Below are positions 49,601 to 58,121 of a stretch of DNA of 64,000 nucleotides, piece by piece. This DNA comes from Chloroflexota bacterium. GTDB lineage: Bacteria > Chloroflexota > Anaerolineae > VGOG01. Made by a program: the position numbers and the translations under genes. The notes under the pieces were generated by a model that was not told the origin of the DNA, did not search any database, and worked only from the letters and a program-made list of their open reading frames with translations. Within the stretch, counting starts at the first letter, position 1; every line of letters begins with the position of its first letter. Location of the stretch: assembly GCA_030611885.1 (NCBI GenBank), contig JAUWOY010000004.1:1-64000 (forward strand), in the 5' to 3' direction.

Positions 49601-51633
49601 TTGCCTATTACCAGGCCGACGCCGATTTCCCGCCCCCTCCCCTGCGCCCTCTGGCCCTCAACGAGGGCTGGAGCTTTCAGACCTGGGGCACGGTCACCGA
49701 CCTGGCTGTGGCCGACTTGAATGGGGATGACCGCGCCGAGGTGTTGATAGCCTCGCTGGACAGACACACCTACGCCGCCGACGCCGCAGGCCAACTGCTC
49801 TGGAAACACGTCACCCAGGCCAGCGTCTACGCCCTGCACGTGACTGAACTGGACGGCCAACCGACCGTCCTCGTCGGCTCCGACGACAATTGCCTCCATG
49901 CCCTGGACAGCACAGGCCGTCAGCGCTGGCAATACTGCACCGACAGCCGCATCACCGCGCTCGCCTCTTCCCCCACTAAAATCCTGGCCGCCTCCTGGGA
50001 CGGTTATGTCCACCAGGTGAATCCCGACGGCACTCTGTACCGACGTTACCTGGTGGGTGAGGCGGGCGTGGAATACCCCTCAGCTCTGGACAGCGGCCCC
50101 GATGGGACGGTAGCCATAGCCACCAACAAAGGCGCGCTGTACCTCCTGTCCCCGACCGGTGACCTGCACCCCCTGCCGTCCCTGGGCGGATACGTGCGGC
50201 GGGTGCGCCTGACCGACCTGAATGACGACGGGCAACCGGAGCTCATCGCTGGTTCCAGCAGTGGAGACATGTCCATCCCCTCCACCGCCCTCCCCAACTG
50301 CTCCGTCACCGACCTGGCCTCTGCCGATCTGGATGGTGATGGGACGCGGGAGATACTCGTCGCCTGCGGAGACCCGAAGCCGGGCATCTACGCCTTATCC
50401 ACTGACGGTACCCAACACTGGCGCTACGAAGCCCCCGCTGGAGTGTGGGCCGTGGCAGTGGCGGACTTGGACGGCGACGGGTGGCCAGATGCAGTCATCG
50501 GCGGCGACGACGGCACGGTGCGGGTGCTCGACCGCTGGGGCCGGCCCCGGGGCGGCATCGCCCTGGGCAGACTGGTGCACGGCCTGCGCGTGCACGACCT
50601 GGACGGCGATGGGCAGCCAGAGATCCTGGCTCGCGCCGGCTGGCAGGTGCACGCCCTGACAGCAACTCCAGCCTGGGAGTTCTCTCTGCCATCTCCCAAT
50701 ATCCAATACCCAATATCCAATACCCCACTACCTCCCGTCGGCGACGACGAGATCCAGTTGGTGGCCACGGGCGACATCATGCTGGCGCGCACGGTGGAGG
50801 AGCGCATGAACCAGTACGGCTCCCTCTACCCGTTCCAGGCTGTCCACCATCTGCTGCAAGCCGCCGACATCGCGGTGGGCAATCTGGAGACCCCTTTCAC
50901 CGTGCACGGCAGCCCCGCCGACAAACGGTTCATCTTCCGCGCCCACCCTGAGCACGCCCCAGCCCTGCGCACGGTGGGCTTCGACGTCCTCTCCCTGGCC
51001 AACAACCATATCCTCGATTTCCCTCCAGACAGCATGGACGACACCCTGACCGCTCTGGAGGATTTGGGCATCGCCACTGTCGGCGCGGGACGTGGGGAAG
51101 CCGCCGCTCATCGCCCAGTGGTACTGGAGGTCAAGGGTGTCAAGGTAGCGTTCCTGGCCTTCGCCGCCCCTCGCTGGCGAGGCTCCTCTGAAGTGCCCAC
51201 CGCCACCGACGTGGCCTGGGCCGAGCCGGAGCCGGTACGCACTGCGGTGGCCCAGGCCCGGCAGGAGGCTGACCTGGTGATCGTCATCTTGCATACGGGT
51301 ACCGAGTACGAGGCCCAGGCCAACCAGCAGCAATGGGCCGTGGCCCACGCCGCCGTAGAAGCCGGAGCCGCCCTGGTCATCGGCCACCACCCCCACGTGC
51401 TGCAGGACGTGGAGATCTATCAGGGAGTGCCCATTGTCTACAGTCTGGGGAACTTCGTCTTCGACATGGACGTCATTGAGCGGACGCGGGACTCCGCCAT
51501 CCTGCGGGCGGTGCTGGCCCAGGATGGGGTGCGCAGCCTGGACCTCTACCTGGCCCGCATCATGGATGACGCCCAGCCGCGCCTGCGCATTGCTGAGGAT
51601 GGCTCTCCCCTGGTGCAGCACGTCTATCCTTGA
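46627..51633 (+). CDS. 1668-residue fusion: serine hydrolase, GATase, beta-propeller and CapA domains
   Basis: Domains in order: membrane helix ([20 protein letters not shown], ~21-42); VanW/PG_binding_4-type repeats including three near-identical 74-residue units (~168-390); class A beta-lactamase fold with SLLK ([10 protein letters not shown]), [10 protein letters not shown] and HKHGWVGD; and a class I glutamine amidotransferase-like domain with Cys in [11 protein letters not shown] and HPE in VQFHPEIN. An FG-GAP/PQQ-like propeller (DLDGDG-type repeats) and a CapA/PgsA-type metallophosphatase follow ([33 protein letters not shown]). A GTGAGA site precedes the ATG. It is extracytoplasmic. 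The GATase and CapA domains hint at a link to glutamate- or gamma-glutamyl-bearing wall or capsule polymers (inference). Confidence 0.85.
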   Translation: MSVGESAKIPKETPTSHARRLWWLIPVAALIAVLIAGLLFVNHRRQVYQDYMARIRPGVTITGLDVGGMTPDEAQALVRPKWAEPLAQPIELRYLDLSEVLAPSAVGFTVLAEAMVDEAAAIGADARFNDFLFRAPPPFDVDVPLQTQFDQALLAAFVDDLAAGADRPLREHRLSAEDLAFYPGQEGLELDRHEAMDRIAAALPDREVRTITLPAAVLEVTPLDEAKLRSELEVIAAGVDVPAQEHHLSAEDLAFYPGQMGLQLDRDEAVEMIAAALADGETRPVELPVTVLEAPPLSEADLRSELEEIAAGVDRPVQEHRLSAEDLAFYPGQAGVELDRDEAVARITAALANGETRPVELPVAVVEVTPLDESDLRSELEAIAAVHNIPPKPARAMSTTLEDDPRWPESWTPADADLTIYDFEPERMGHALDVEASLTAIANALASDASGAVSLVIADVAPAPLTLSDLKPLLLDISSDFSGTTGLYVQDLSSGEELTHNIHVVYAGTSLLKAGILVTAYRTWDGDLPDDIQLSVSYMISESINAAANLVLMGIGGGDATEGVKLVNETFRDLGMARTFMRQPYYVEGGTHWPPIPKPDLPEVEVPAAEAAIDTHPDPMMQTRLADLAVLWEAIYRGCQGEGELLAAYDNLTAEDCCEMLDWLKINPVRSVIGASVPPEVPIAHKHGWVGDTRSDIGVVFTPQGDYLFGLLLWEDTDWINWDRCFPIFRRLSATVYNYFTHPTPTPSPISNIQYPPSPTPTPLTPRILIIEHAAERAAGVADYLIRLGLPFDRLEIYAGDSLPPPDRGQIIILSGGPMSPHDLDTYPFLRAEGDFLRQALKLKLPILGLCLGHQLLADVLGGEVDVGQQEVGWLPVQLSEAGAKDPLFDGVPQEFVPFHYHIEQVATLPPEATVLASSPLCPVQAFRYGQAPVWGVQFHPEINPQRGESILRSSSRLSLPADEVAPMIERGYDVYSDASGRILYNFFRAAFAYYQADADFPPPPLRPLALNEGWSFQTWGTVTDLAVADLNGDDRAEVLIASLDRHTYAADAAGQLLWKHVTQASVYALHVTELDGQPTVLVGSDDNCLHALDSTGRQRWQYCTDSRITALASSPTKILAASWDGYVHQVNPDGTLYRRYLVGEAGVEYPSALDSGPDGTVAIATNKGALYLLSPTGDLHPLPSLGGYVRRVRLTDLNDDGQPELIAGSSSGDMSIPSTALPNCSVTDLASADLDGDGTREILVACGDPKPGIYALSTDGTQHWRYEAPAGVWAVAVADLDGDGWPDAVIGGDDGTVRVLDRWGRPRGGIALGRLVHGLRVHDLDGDGQPEILARAGWQVHALTATPAWEFSLPSPNIQYPISNTPLPPVGDDEIQLVATGDIMLARTVEERMNQYGSLYPFQAVHHLLQAADIAVGNLETPFTVHGSPADKRFIFRAHPEHAPALRTVGFDVLSLANNHILDFPPDSMDDTLTALEDLGIATVGAGRGEAAAHRPVVLEVKGVKVAFLAFAAPRWRGSSEVPTATDVAWAEPEPVRTAVAQARQEADLVIVILHTGTEYEAQANQQQWAVAHAAVEAGAALVIGHHPHVLQDVEIYQGVPIVYSLGNFVFDMDVIERTRDSAILRAVLAQDGVRSLDLYLARIMDDAQPRLRIAEDGSPLVQHVYP
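47140..47805 (+). repeat. Three 222-bp direct repeats within the fusion gene
   Basis: Units start at 47140, 47362 and 47584, each opening with the codons for [14 protein letters not shown]-like residues, with a constant 222-bp (74-codon) period and high identity at DNA level. The amplification is recent; the third unit is incomplete at its end. Confidence 0.85.
48868..48905. repeat. In-frame minisatellite, junction 1 of the fusion gene
   Basis: CCAATATCCAATATCCAATA units, translated PISNIQYP, lie exactly between the serine hydrolase and the GATase domain. Confidence 0.9.
50692..50728. repeat. In-frame minisatellite, junction 2 of the fusion gene
   Basis: CCCAATATCCAATACCCAAT units, translated PNIQYPISN, lie exactly between the beta-propeller and the CapA domain. 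Confidence 0.9.
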
Positions 51634-54509
51634 GATTGGAGATTGGAGATTGGAGATTAGAGATTGGAGATTGGAGATTGGAGATTGGAGGTTGGAAGTT
51701 GGAGATTGGACATTGGAGATTGGATATTGGAAGTTGGAAGCTGGCCGGCATCCTCAGTGGATCCGATTTTGCTCGGCCTGGATTCCTTCGGCAGACTCAG
51801 GACAGGCTGCCAGATCCAGGCCAAAAGCGGGGATTTGGCAATCCCCTTAGAGCAATTTTAGATCCACTGGTCCTGGCGGTTGGGGTGGTAATCCTGTTGT
51901 TATCTCTGACCAGCACCCGTTGCACCCCGCCCCCCTCTCCCACCGCCACCCCTTCCCCTTCCGCCACTCCATCTCCAACGCCCTCTGTCACACCCTCCCT
52001 CACTCCCTCTGCCACTCCTACCCCCAGTTCCACTCCCACCCTCACTCCATCTCCGTCTCCCACCCCCAGCCCCTCTCTCACTCCCTCTCCGACTCCCACC
52101 CCTTCCCCCACTCCCCGTCCCACTACCACCCCGTCTTCCACCCCCACTCCATCTCCAATATCCAATATCCAATATCCCCCTCCCCCCGTCACCCCCTCTC
52201 CGTGTCCCTATGTGGTGGCCTTCGTCTCCCCCCGCACTGGCGACGACGACATCTACCTGCTGGATCCCCCCACCGGCCAGATCGCCAACCTCACCGCCCA
52301 TCCCGCCGAGGACCGCGACCCGGCCTGGTCGCCCGACGGCACGCGCCTGGCCTTCGCCTCCCACCGAGACGGCAACTGGGAGCTGTACCTGTGGTCGGCT
52401 GCCGATGGGTCTGTAACTCGCCTGACCACCGATCTCACCTACGATGGCGCGCCGACCTGGTCGCCCGACGGCACCCGCCTGGCCTTCGAAAGTTACCGCG
52501 ACGGCAACCTGGAGATCTACCTGCTGGACCTGGCTGCTGGCAACACCCCCGTCCGCCTGACAAAAAACAAGGCCGGGGACTACGCCCCAACCTGGTCACC
52601 CGATGGCCGTTATGTCGCTTTCACCTCCTGGCGCGATGGAGACAAGGAAATCTACCTGGCCGATCTGGAAGGCGGCATTGTGCGCAACCTGACCAACCAT
52701 CCCGCTGCCGACGACGAGGCCCCGGCCTGGTCGCCCGACGGCACGACCATCGCCTTCGTCTCCTGGCGCGATGGCGACGCCGAAGTCTGCGTCGCGGAGA
52801 CCCTTGGGGTTTCTAAAACCCCAAGGGTCTGGGCTCTCACCGCCAACGACGTGTACGACGGCGCGCCGGCCTGGCCGCCCGACGGCCAGCACATTTTCTA
52901 CACAGGCTACCAGGAGGGAGAGCCCTTCGAGGTCTATGACCCCTATCGCCCCGGCACTTTCGGCCTCTTCTCCGTCCCCGTAGACGGCCGCCTCCACAGC
53001 CGCAGGACAGACCTATTTGAGCAAACGTTCCCCGCCGACGCCACCGCCCCGACCGTGGCCAGCTCGTTGCCCTGGGCCGAGCTCACCCAGCATTTGCCTT
53101 CCCCGCCGCCACCCACGCCTATCCCTACTCCGCCCCCCGGCGAGCTCCACCCCTTGGTCTCCCTGGAGGACATAGCAGTCGCGGATCCGCGCCTGAACGA
53201 CGCCGTCGTTGAGAGCTACCGGGCCTGGCGGGAGGAGGTACGCGAGAAAACCGGCTGGGACTACCTGGGCCAGCTCTCCGACGTCCTTCGCGACCCCGGT
53301 TATGTCAGCCGCAAGCCCTACGGCTACCTCACCTGGCACAAGACTGGCCGGGCGGTGGATCTGCGCTTCGAGCTGCCCGATCCCGACGATGAAGGCCGCG
53401 ACCAACTGCTGATCGTCCGCCAAGACGTCGGCCAGCGGACCTACTGGCGGCTATTCATCCGCTGCCGGGCCCAGGACGGCAGCCAGGGCCGCCCCCTCAC
53501 CGAGCGACCCTGGGTGTTCTGGTTCCTGCTGGACGAGGAGAAAGAGCCCGAAGCCTACGAAGCTGGCGGTCGCCCCACCTCCATCCCGCCGGGCTACTAC
53601 GAGGACTTTGCAACCATCGCCCGGCGACATGGCTGGCACGGCATCCCCGCCTTCGAGGAAGAGGACTACGACTGGCGGTGGGACAGCCTGGGGCGGGAAT
53701 TCTGGCACTACCAGAAGCCCGATGGTCTCACCTGGTACCAGGCCATGCAGCAGATTTACCCAGAGGAAACCCTGCAGGAGCTCTTCAACTGGGAACTCTG
53801 CCTGGAGCGGGGGCAGACAGAGGCCGTGCTGCGAGCCAAGGGCGTACCCACCCCCAGCCCGACACCCACAGGCACACCGACGCCGACCTTCCCAGCGGAA
53901 GCCAGCGTCACCAACATCTCAGGACGGCCTCAGGCATTGCCGCTGGATTGCGAATCGCGTTCGGCCGTGGACTGGGCCGCCTACTTTGAGGTAGCGATTG
54001 ATGAGTTAGAGTTTTTCTATAGCCTGCCGCAGTCCGATAATCCAGACAAAGGTTTCGTCGGCGATGTGCGTGGATCGTGGGGGCAAATCCCGCCCCATCC
54101 CTACGGCGTGCACGCCGAACCAGTGGCCGCACTCTTGCGAACTTACGGACTCGACGCCCAGGCGGTGCGAAACTTCCCCCTGGATACCCTGCGCTGGGAA
54201 ATTGCGTCAGGCCGGCCAGTCATCGCCTGGGTCGCTGGGCATGTTAGCTCAGGGACACCGGTTCATTACGCCGCTCCCGACGGAAATAGCACCATCGTTG
54301 CCCGTTATCAACACACGGTCATGGTCATCGGCTACAACAGTCGCGAAGTGAGAATCCTGGACGGTGCGCAGGTGTACACTCGCCGGTGGAGCGATTTTGA
54401 GCGCTCGTGGGCCGTTTTGGGGAACATGGCCGTTATCATGCGCTCATCATCAGAGGAGAGCGCGCCCTCACACGATGTCCAACCAACGCAGCTTCCTCTC
54501 ATCGAATAG
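51630..54509 (+). CDS. TolB-like propeller fused to M15 and C39-like peptidase domains
   Basis: The frame is 959 residues starting at a TTG that overlaps the preceding stop (TTGA). Residues 1-40 are minisatellite-encoded, then REP-derived LRQTQDRL. A membrane segment ([16 protein letters not shown]) and PT-rich stalk follow. The PD40/TolB-like propeller ([20 protein letters not shown] type, about five blades) is next. The M15 D-Ala-D-Ala carboxypeptidase-type domain has [12 protein letters not shown] and REFWHYQ. The C39_2-like peptidase has Cys in [13 protein letters not shown], His in [11 protein letters not shown] and Asp in RILDG. It is anchored and extracytoplasmic. The true start could be internal, but no good ribosome-binding site was found. 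Confidence 0.8.
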   Translation: MRLEIGDWRLEIGDWRLEIGGWKLEIGHWRLDIGSWKLAGILSGSDFARPGFLRQTQDRLPDPGQKRGFGNPLRAILDPLVLAVGVVILLLSLTSTRCTPPPSPTATPSPSATPSPTPSVTPSLTPSATPTPSSTPTLTPSPSPTPSPSLTPSPTPTPSPTPRPTTTPSSTPTPSPISNIQYPPPPVTPSPCPYVVAFVSPRTGDDDIYLLDPPTGQIANLTAHPAEDRDPAWSPDGTRLAFASHRDGNWELYLWSAADGSVTRLTTDLTYDGAPTWSPDGTRLAFESYRDGNLEIYLLDLAAGNTPVRLTKNKAGDYAPTWSPDGRYVAFTSWRDGDKEIYLADLEGGIVRNLTNHPAADDEAPAWSPDGTTIAFVSWRDGDAEVCVAETLGVSKTPRVWALTANDVYDGAPAWPPDGQHIFYTGYQEGEPFEVYDPYRPGTFGLFSVPVDGRLHSRRTDLFEQTFPADATAPTVASSLPWAELTQHLPSPPPPTPIPTPPPGELHPLVSLEDIAVADPRLNDAVVESYRAWREEVREKTGWDYLGQLSDVLRDPGYVSRKPYGYLTWHKTGRAVDLRFELPDPDDEGRDQLLIVRQDVGQRTYWRLFIRCRAQDGSQGRPLTERPWVFWFLLDEEKEPEAYEAGGRPTSIPPGYYEDFATIARRHGWHGIPAFEEEDYDWRWDSLGREFWHYQKPDGLTWYQAMQQIYPEETLQELFNWELCLERGQTEAVLRAKGVPTPSPTPTGTPTPTFPAEASVTNISGRPQALPLDCESRSAVDWAAYFEVAIDELEFFYSLPQSDNPDKGFVGDVRGSWGQIPPHPYGVHAEPVAALLRTYGLDAQAVRNFPLDTLRWEIASGRPVIAWVAGHVSSGTPVHYAAPDGNSTIVARYQHTVMVIGYNSREVRILDGAQVYTRRWSDFERSWAVLGNMAVIMRSSSEESAPSHDVQPTQLPLIE
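51633..51745. repeat. GAGATTG minisatellite between two large genes
   Basis: About 14 units of 7 bp (GAGATTG with variants GATATTG, GAAGTTG) run from the stop of the fusion gene. It is the reverse-strand form of the CCAATATC units found inside the coding sequences at 48868, 50692 and 52147. It encodes the start of the next frame as repeating RLEIGDW residues. Confidence 0.92.
52147..52182. repeat. In-frame minisatellite at stalk/propeller junction
   Basis: CCAATATCCAATATCCAATA units, translated PISNIQYP, join the PT-rich stalk to the TolB-like propeller, matching the two junctions in the upstream gene. Confidence 0.9.
52799..52831. repeat. Perfect palindrome inside the propeller coding region
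   Basis: AGACCCTTGGGGTTT and AAACCCCAAGGGTCT-type arms (14-15 bp) around a short loop are read in frame as [13 protein letters not shown] in a surface loop of one propeller blade. It is another small palindromic insertion that keeps the frame. Confidence 0.85.
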
Positions 54510-54548
54510 GGCAATGGTCCGGAACCCCGTCTGGCGCGCCAGCGGCAG

Positions 54549-54577
54549 TTGACAATTCGAGCCGAATGGTCTATAAT
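54549..54577 (+). promoter_or_regulatory. Perfect sigma70 promoter upstream of rpsU
   Basis: TTGACA (54549-54554), exactly 17 bp, TATAAT (54572-54577). Transcription would start near 54584, almost 490 nt before rpsU. Confidence 0.88.
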
Positions 54578-54583
54578 ATATGG

Positions 54584-55015
54584 GTACAAGCTTCATATGC
54601 TACATGCGCTGTCCAAGCAAGCATCCGGGTGAGTGAGCTTTGGAGTTTACATAGCTTCTCAGCTACGCCAGAATTAAGACAGCAGCGAAATATATGTCCC
54701 GCCTCAATGAGGAACCAAAAATATACAATGGAGGTAATGGAAAGGGTCTAGTGACCGATTGTTAGCCATTGGCATGGACCCAGCAAATGTAGGCAACCCA
54801 ATGAGTTCCCAGTCCGAACCTTATCCCTACAGCTTTCGTTCGGAGGTCAGTGAGCTCTAGAGTGCCTTGATTATGTCACGCATAGAAGTGACGCTAGTCA
54901 ATTTTGCGCCATAACGCGAAATATCCAGATTTGCACATCTGGGGCAAGCGCTTTGAAAATCTCTGTTGTTATCCTCACAGGTGTTCTGAGAGGAGAGAAC
55001 AGAGATTTTTGTTTC
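54584..55015 (+). ncRNA. Candidate structured leader or small RNA ahead of rpsU
   Basis: From the promoter the sequence runs about 430 nt without a convincing gene. It contains the hairpin CCAGAT-TTGCAC-ATCTGG (54924-54941) and ends in a terminator (54956-55013). It does not show tmRNA, RNase P, SRP or clear 6S features. It could be an independent RNA or an attenuated leader of the rpsU-rpmJ-sigA operon. Confidence 0.5.
54956..55013 (+). terminator. Terminator or attenuator before rpsU
   Basis: AAATCTCTGTT and AACAGAGATTT form an 11-bp stem with a long inner loop, followed by TTGTTT. Placed 50 bp before rpsU, it can end the leader RNA or attenuate entry to the operon. Confidence 0.75.
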
Positions 55016-55067
55016 CCCAGCCAGGATGCGCAGAAAGGGGCGAAAAGGAGGAGGTGAGAAATGACAA

Positions 55068-55277
55068 ATGACAACCGTTAAGCTAAGGCGAGGTGAATCT
55101 CAGGAGAGCTTGCTCAAGCGCTTCCGCAAGGACGTGGGCAAGGCTCGTATCCTGAGCGCCGTGCGCAAGAAAAAATGGTTTGTATCCAGAAGTGAGTTGC
55201 GTCGCAAAGCAAAAAGGCAAGGCATCCGAAAAGCTAAGCGAAAGCTCGCACGAAAGAGAAAGAGACAGCGATGGTAA
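55068..55277 (+). CDS. rpsU: Ribosomal protein bS21
   Basis: The 69 residues begin MTTVKLRRGESQESLLKRFR and have a basic helical tail, as in bS21 (usually 58-70 residues). It binds the 30S subunit near the mRNA exit and helps initiation. The GGAGGAGGTG site is better spaced for an ATG 7 bp upstream (55061), which opens a six-codon frame MTNDNR-stop overlapping the rpsU start. bL36 and the sigma factor follow. Confidence 0.93.
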   Translation: MTTVKLRRGESQESLLKRFRKDVGKARILSAVRKKKWFVSRSELRRKAKRQGIRKAKRKLARKRKRQRW

Positions 55278-55319
55278 GGATCAGGACTTTGGATGACACA
55301 AGTGAGGGAGGTGATGGCC

Positions 55320-55433
55320 ATGAAAGTGAAAGCGTCGGTCAAGCGCCGTTGCTCGAAGTGTAAGATTGTCAAGCGCAAGGGCGTGATATACGTGATTTGC
55401 AAGAACCCTAAGCACAAACAAAGACAGGGGTAG
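55320..55433 (+). CDS. rpmJ: Ribosomal protein bL36
   Basis: The 37 residues begin [20 protein letters not shown] and end [10 protein letters not shown], a full-length bL36 with its zinc site (Cys, Cys, Cys, His pattern: CSKC, C, H). A GGGAGGTG site precedes it. It is unusual to find it here with bS21 and the sigma factor rather than in the spc/alpha operon. Confidence 0.93.
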   Translation: MKVKASVKRRCSKCKIVKRKGVIYVICKNPKHKQRQG

Positions 55434-55539
55434 CTTTGTCCGAACACGCCTGTGGCCGCGCAAGATGGTGCCGGGTCTCGGCCGCAGGCGCGGGATGAGG
55501 GAGAAGCAGTGCGTAGCCAGGGGATAGAGATTCACTCAG

Positions 55540-56712
55540 ATGGAAGAATTCAAATCACCGGGACAACCGAATAGGATTCAAGGACTGCTGGATAAGGCAG
55601 CCCAGCAGGGATATGTCACCCTCGACGAGATAATGGAGATCTTCCCCAAAGTGGAGGAAGACCTGACTCAGCTACAGAAGCTCTTTACCTGCCTCTATGA
55701 CCAAGGTATCGAGGTTTACGACGGCGAAGAGGAAAGGGCCAAGGCGAAAGAGGAGCCAGGCGGGGACGACGGAGATCGCAATGGTGATTTCGACTTGAGC
55801 GACATCCCCGCCGATGACACCGTTAGCTTGTATTTCAAGGAGATGAGCCGCGTACCTCTCCTGACACGCGAGGAGGAGGTGAAATTGGCCAAACGGCTGA
55901 AGCGAGGGCGGGAATCACGACGCCAGTTGGCCCGAGATAGTCATGGCCCCCAAGAGAAAGCAAGGCTGAAACGTTTAATCAAAGTGGGGGAAGAGGCCCG
56001 CCGGCACCTCATCAAGGCCAACACCCGTCTCGTGGTAAGCATCGCTAAGAGATACAAAGGGCATGGGGTGCCTTTCTTGGATCTCATCCAGGAGGGCAAC
56101 CTGGGTTTGATTAAGGCCGTAGAGAAGTTCGACCACCGCCGGGGCAATAGGCTTAGCACCTATGCCACCTGGTGGATCAGACAATCTATCAGCCGCGCCC
56201 TGGGCGAGCAGGGACGCAACATCCGCATCCCTGTCCACATGAACGACCGCATCAGGAAACTCTACAAGACGGCAGAACGGCTGGAGCGGGAGCAGGGACG
56301 TAGACCCACCCCGGAGGAGATCGCCGAGGAGATGAACATTGAACCACGCAAAGTGCAGTGGATGATGAGGGCCTCGCGTCGCCCTTTCTCCCTGGAGCGG
56401 ACAGTGGGCAACGAGGGGGAAACCGAGTTAGCGCATTTCATCGAGGATAAGGAGACCCCCGCACCCCCAGACGTCGCCGCCCAGCACTTGTTGGCGGAGA
56501 AGATAGAAGACGTCCTCTTCACTTTGACTCCGCGCCAGGCTCGCATCCTGCGCCTCCGCTTCGGCCTGCAGGACGGCTATAATTACACCTTGCAAGAGGT
56601 GGCGGAGAGATTTGGCCTGACCCGGGAGCGCATCCGCCAGATACAGTCTGAAGCCCTCAAGAAACTACGTCATCCCCGCCGCAGCCGCAAACTGCGAAAT
56701 CACCTAAGTTAA
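55540..56712 (+). CDS. sigA: Primary RNA polymerase sigma factor (sigma70/SigA)
   Basis: The 390 residues show region 1.1-like acidic N-terminus, region 1.2 (DTVSLYFKEMSRVPLLTREE), 2.1-2.4 (ANTRLVVSIAKRYKGHG, FLDLIQEGNLGLIKAVEKFD, YATWWIRQSISRAL), and 3.0-3.1 (RIPVHMNDRIRKL). Region 4.2 is RLRFGLQDGYNYTLQEVAER ... LTRERIRQIQSEALKKLRHP. The complete set of regions and the invariant region 2.4/4.2 residues indicate a group 1 or close group 2 factor recognising TTGACA/TATAAT, the consensus seen repeatedly in this window. It lies downstream of bS21 and bL36. Confidence 0.93.
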   Translation: MEEFKSPGQPNRIQGLLDKAAQQGYVTLDEIMEIFPKVEEDLTQLQKLFTCLYDQGIEVYDGEEERAKAKEEPGGDDGDRNGDFDLSDIPADDTVSLYFKEMSRVPLLTREEEVKLAKRLKRGRESRRQLARDSHGPQEKARLKRLIKVGEEARRHLIKANTRLVVSIAKRYKGHGVPFLDLIQEGNLGLIKAVEKFDHRRGNRLSTYATWWIRQSISRALGEQGRNIRIPVHMNDRIRKLYKTAERLEREQGRRPTPEEIAEEMNIEPRKVQWMMRASRRPFSLERTVGNEGETELAHFIEDKETPAPPDVAAQHLLAEKIEDVLFTLTPRQARILRLRFGLQDGYNYTLQEVAERFGLTRERIRQIQSEALKKLRHPRRSRKLRNHLS

Positions 56713-56751
56713 CAGATTCGCAAATCAAGTAGGAGGAAAGAAGCAAGAGCA

Positions 56752-57342
56752 ATGTTTTCAGTTGGCGACGAAGTAGTACACCGCGTTCATGGCGCAGGCA
56801 TTATCACTGGGAAGAAGGAAAGGCAACTCACCGAGACATCGAATCGCTACTTTGTGATCGAGATACCTGGATTCGATTCAACCCTGATGGTGCCCACCGA
56901 CAAGGCTGGGCAGTGCCTACGGCCCGTCTCTAAAATGGCGACCCTGCGTCGTCTTTTAACGGACATATTGACAGGACAGCCAAACAAGTTACACAAGGAC
57001 TACAAAGAGCGGGAGAAGCAAATCGGGAGCAAGCTGAAATCAGGAGAGCCAAAGAAGTGGATCGAGGTCGTCAGAGATCTGACCCACCGGCAAGAGCAAG
57101 GTTGGAAATCCAAAGTAGATCAGCGGTTGTTAGACAGAACCATGCACCTTTTAGCCGGAGAGTTTGCCCTGGCACAGGGGATTGATCCGGAGAAGGCCGA
57201 GAGTCGTCTTGCGTTCATTGTCGAACATCCGCACGAGTTCAAGGACCAGCAAGCCAGCACGGGATGGTTGCGAACACTGGTACAAAGGATAATGAGGCCA
57301 TTCACAGAGAGCGAGACTCAAGCGACGGCAGATGCCAGGTAG
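56752..57342 (+). CDS. CarD/CdnL-type RNA polymerase-binding regulator
   Basis: The 196 residues have an N-terminal RNAP-interaction (TRCF-RID) barrel starting MFSVGDEVVHRVHGAGIITG and a helical C-terminal domain (LRRLLTDILTG, WIEVVRDLTHRQEQG, LLDRTMHLLAGEFALAQGID). CarD/CdnL stabilises open promoter complexes, especially at rRNA promoters. It is encoded right after the primary sigma factor, which fits its role as a general initiation factor. Confidence 0.88.
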   Translation: MFSVGDEVVHRVHGAGIITGKKERQLTETSNRYFVIEIPGFDSTLMVPTDKAGQCLRPVSKMATLRRLLTDILTGQPNKLHKDYKEREKQIGSKLKSGEPKKWIEVVRDLTHRQEQGWKSKVDQRLLDRTMHLLAGEFALAQGIDPEKAESRLAFIVEHPHEFKDQQASTGWLRTLVQRIMRPFTESETQATADAR

Positions 57343-57372
57343 GATTTTGATCAAAGAGAGGAGTACTAGATT

Positions 57373-57573
57373 ATGCCCAAGATCAAGACACACAAGGCAA
57401 CGGCAAAACGTTTCAAGATCACTGGCAGCGGAAAGCTGCGGCGGCGGAAACAGCGGCGCGGCCACCTGCGCCGCAAGAAATCAAAACGAGCTCTTCGGGC
57501 TCTAAATAAAGACCAACCGGTGGCCAAGGCAGACCGCAAGCGGATACGGAGACTTCTGGGATTGCGGCAGTAG
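57373..57573 (+). CDS. rpmI: Ribosomal protein bL35
   Basis: The 66 residues begin MPKIKTHKATAKRFKITGSG and continue RRRKQRRGHLRRKKSK, the full bL35 pattern. Here it is not followed by rplT (bL20), its usual partner, but by a cold-shock protein gene. Confidence 0.95.
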   Translation: MPKIKTHKATAKRFKITGSGKLRRRKQRRGHLRRKKSKRALRALNKDQPVAKADRKRIRRLLGLRQ

Positions 57574-57594
57574 TGTATTCGGGAGAGATGTCCA

Positions 57595-57948
57595 ATGTCA
57601 ACCCAGCACCAAGCTGCTGTATGTCAGCGATGCGGACGCGGTTTTATACTCACCACCACTTACCGTGACCTTTTACGCCGGCGAGGGGCTAAGGTGGTCA
57701 CACCGGTGCTGTGCACGACCTGTTTCTTAAAGGGCGGGCCACTACCCAAGCAGCGAGGCAGGGTAAAATGGTTCAGCCCGCACAAGCACTACGGCTTCAT
57801 TGTCACCGGGAAAGGCGAGGAGGTTTTTTCCCACCAGCATCAGCTTCTTGGGGGCAACGAGGTACGTGAGGGACAGACGGCCTGGTTTCATGTACGCTAT
57901 TCTGTGAAAGGGCCAGAGGCGTTGAACGTGGAACTGCTTGAGGAATGA
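57595..57948 (+). CDS. Zinc-ribbon plus cold-shock domain protein
   Basis: The 117 residues comprise an N-terminal zinc-ribbon (VCQRCGRGFILTT ... PVLCTTCFLKG, four Cys) and a C-terminal cold-shock domain (RGRVKWFSPHKHYGFIVTG, EEVFSHQHQLLG). RNP1-like K-W-F and Y-G-F-I are kept. It is an RNA/ssDNA-binding protein and probably an RNA chaperone or translation factor, given its place between bL35 and a ribosomal mini-protein. Confidence 0.88.
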   Translation: MSTQHQAAVCQRCGRGFILTTTYRDLLRRRGAKVVTPVLCTTCFLKGGPLPKQRGRVKWFSPHKHYGFIVTGKGEEVFSHQHQLLGGNEVREGQTAWFHVRYSVKGPEALNVELLEE

Positions 57949-57978
57949 CCATTTTCATTCAAAGAAAGGGAGTAGACT

Positions 57979-58077
57979 ATGGGCAGTGTCAAAAAGTGGC
58001 GCAAGAAGAAGATCGCGAAACACAAACATCGAAAGAGATTAAAGCGTAATCGGTGGAAGCGCCGCCATAAAAAGTAG
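57979..58077 (+). CDS. bS22/mS38-like (AURKAIP1/COX24) ribosomal mini-protein
   Basis: The 32 residues begin MGSVKKWRKKKIAKHKHR and end in RRHKK, matching the pattern of the AURKAIP1/COX24 domain (MGSV-K-RRK-M-KHKHRK-L-R-R-RR-K) known as bS22 in actinobacteria and mS38 in mitochondria. A GGGAGTAGACT site precedes the ATG. Its neighbours (bL35, cold-shock protein) support a ribosomal role. Identification is from the pattern of a very short sequence. Confidence 0.7.
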   Translation: MGSVKKWRKKKIAKHKHRKRLKRNRWKRRHKK

Positions 58078-58121
58078 GGACGAAGACTCGATCGCGCAAG
58101 CCGAAAGATTGGAGGTTTAGA

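Noticed and set aside
51633-51745. CRISPR-like or origin iteron array
   Set aside because: 7-bp units without spacers; no DnaA boxes or replication initiator nearby.
54584-55015. tmRNA, RNase P RNA, SRP RNA or 6S RNA
   Set aside because: No tag frame with TPsiC end, no P-RNA conserved core, no SRP GNAR loop motif and no 6S open bubble were found by eye.
55434-55539. 20-codon frame starting MVPGLGRRRG
   Set aside because: No clear ribosome-binding site and no known family; it could be leader sequence of sigA.
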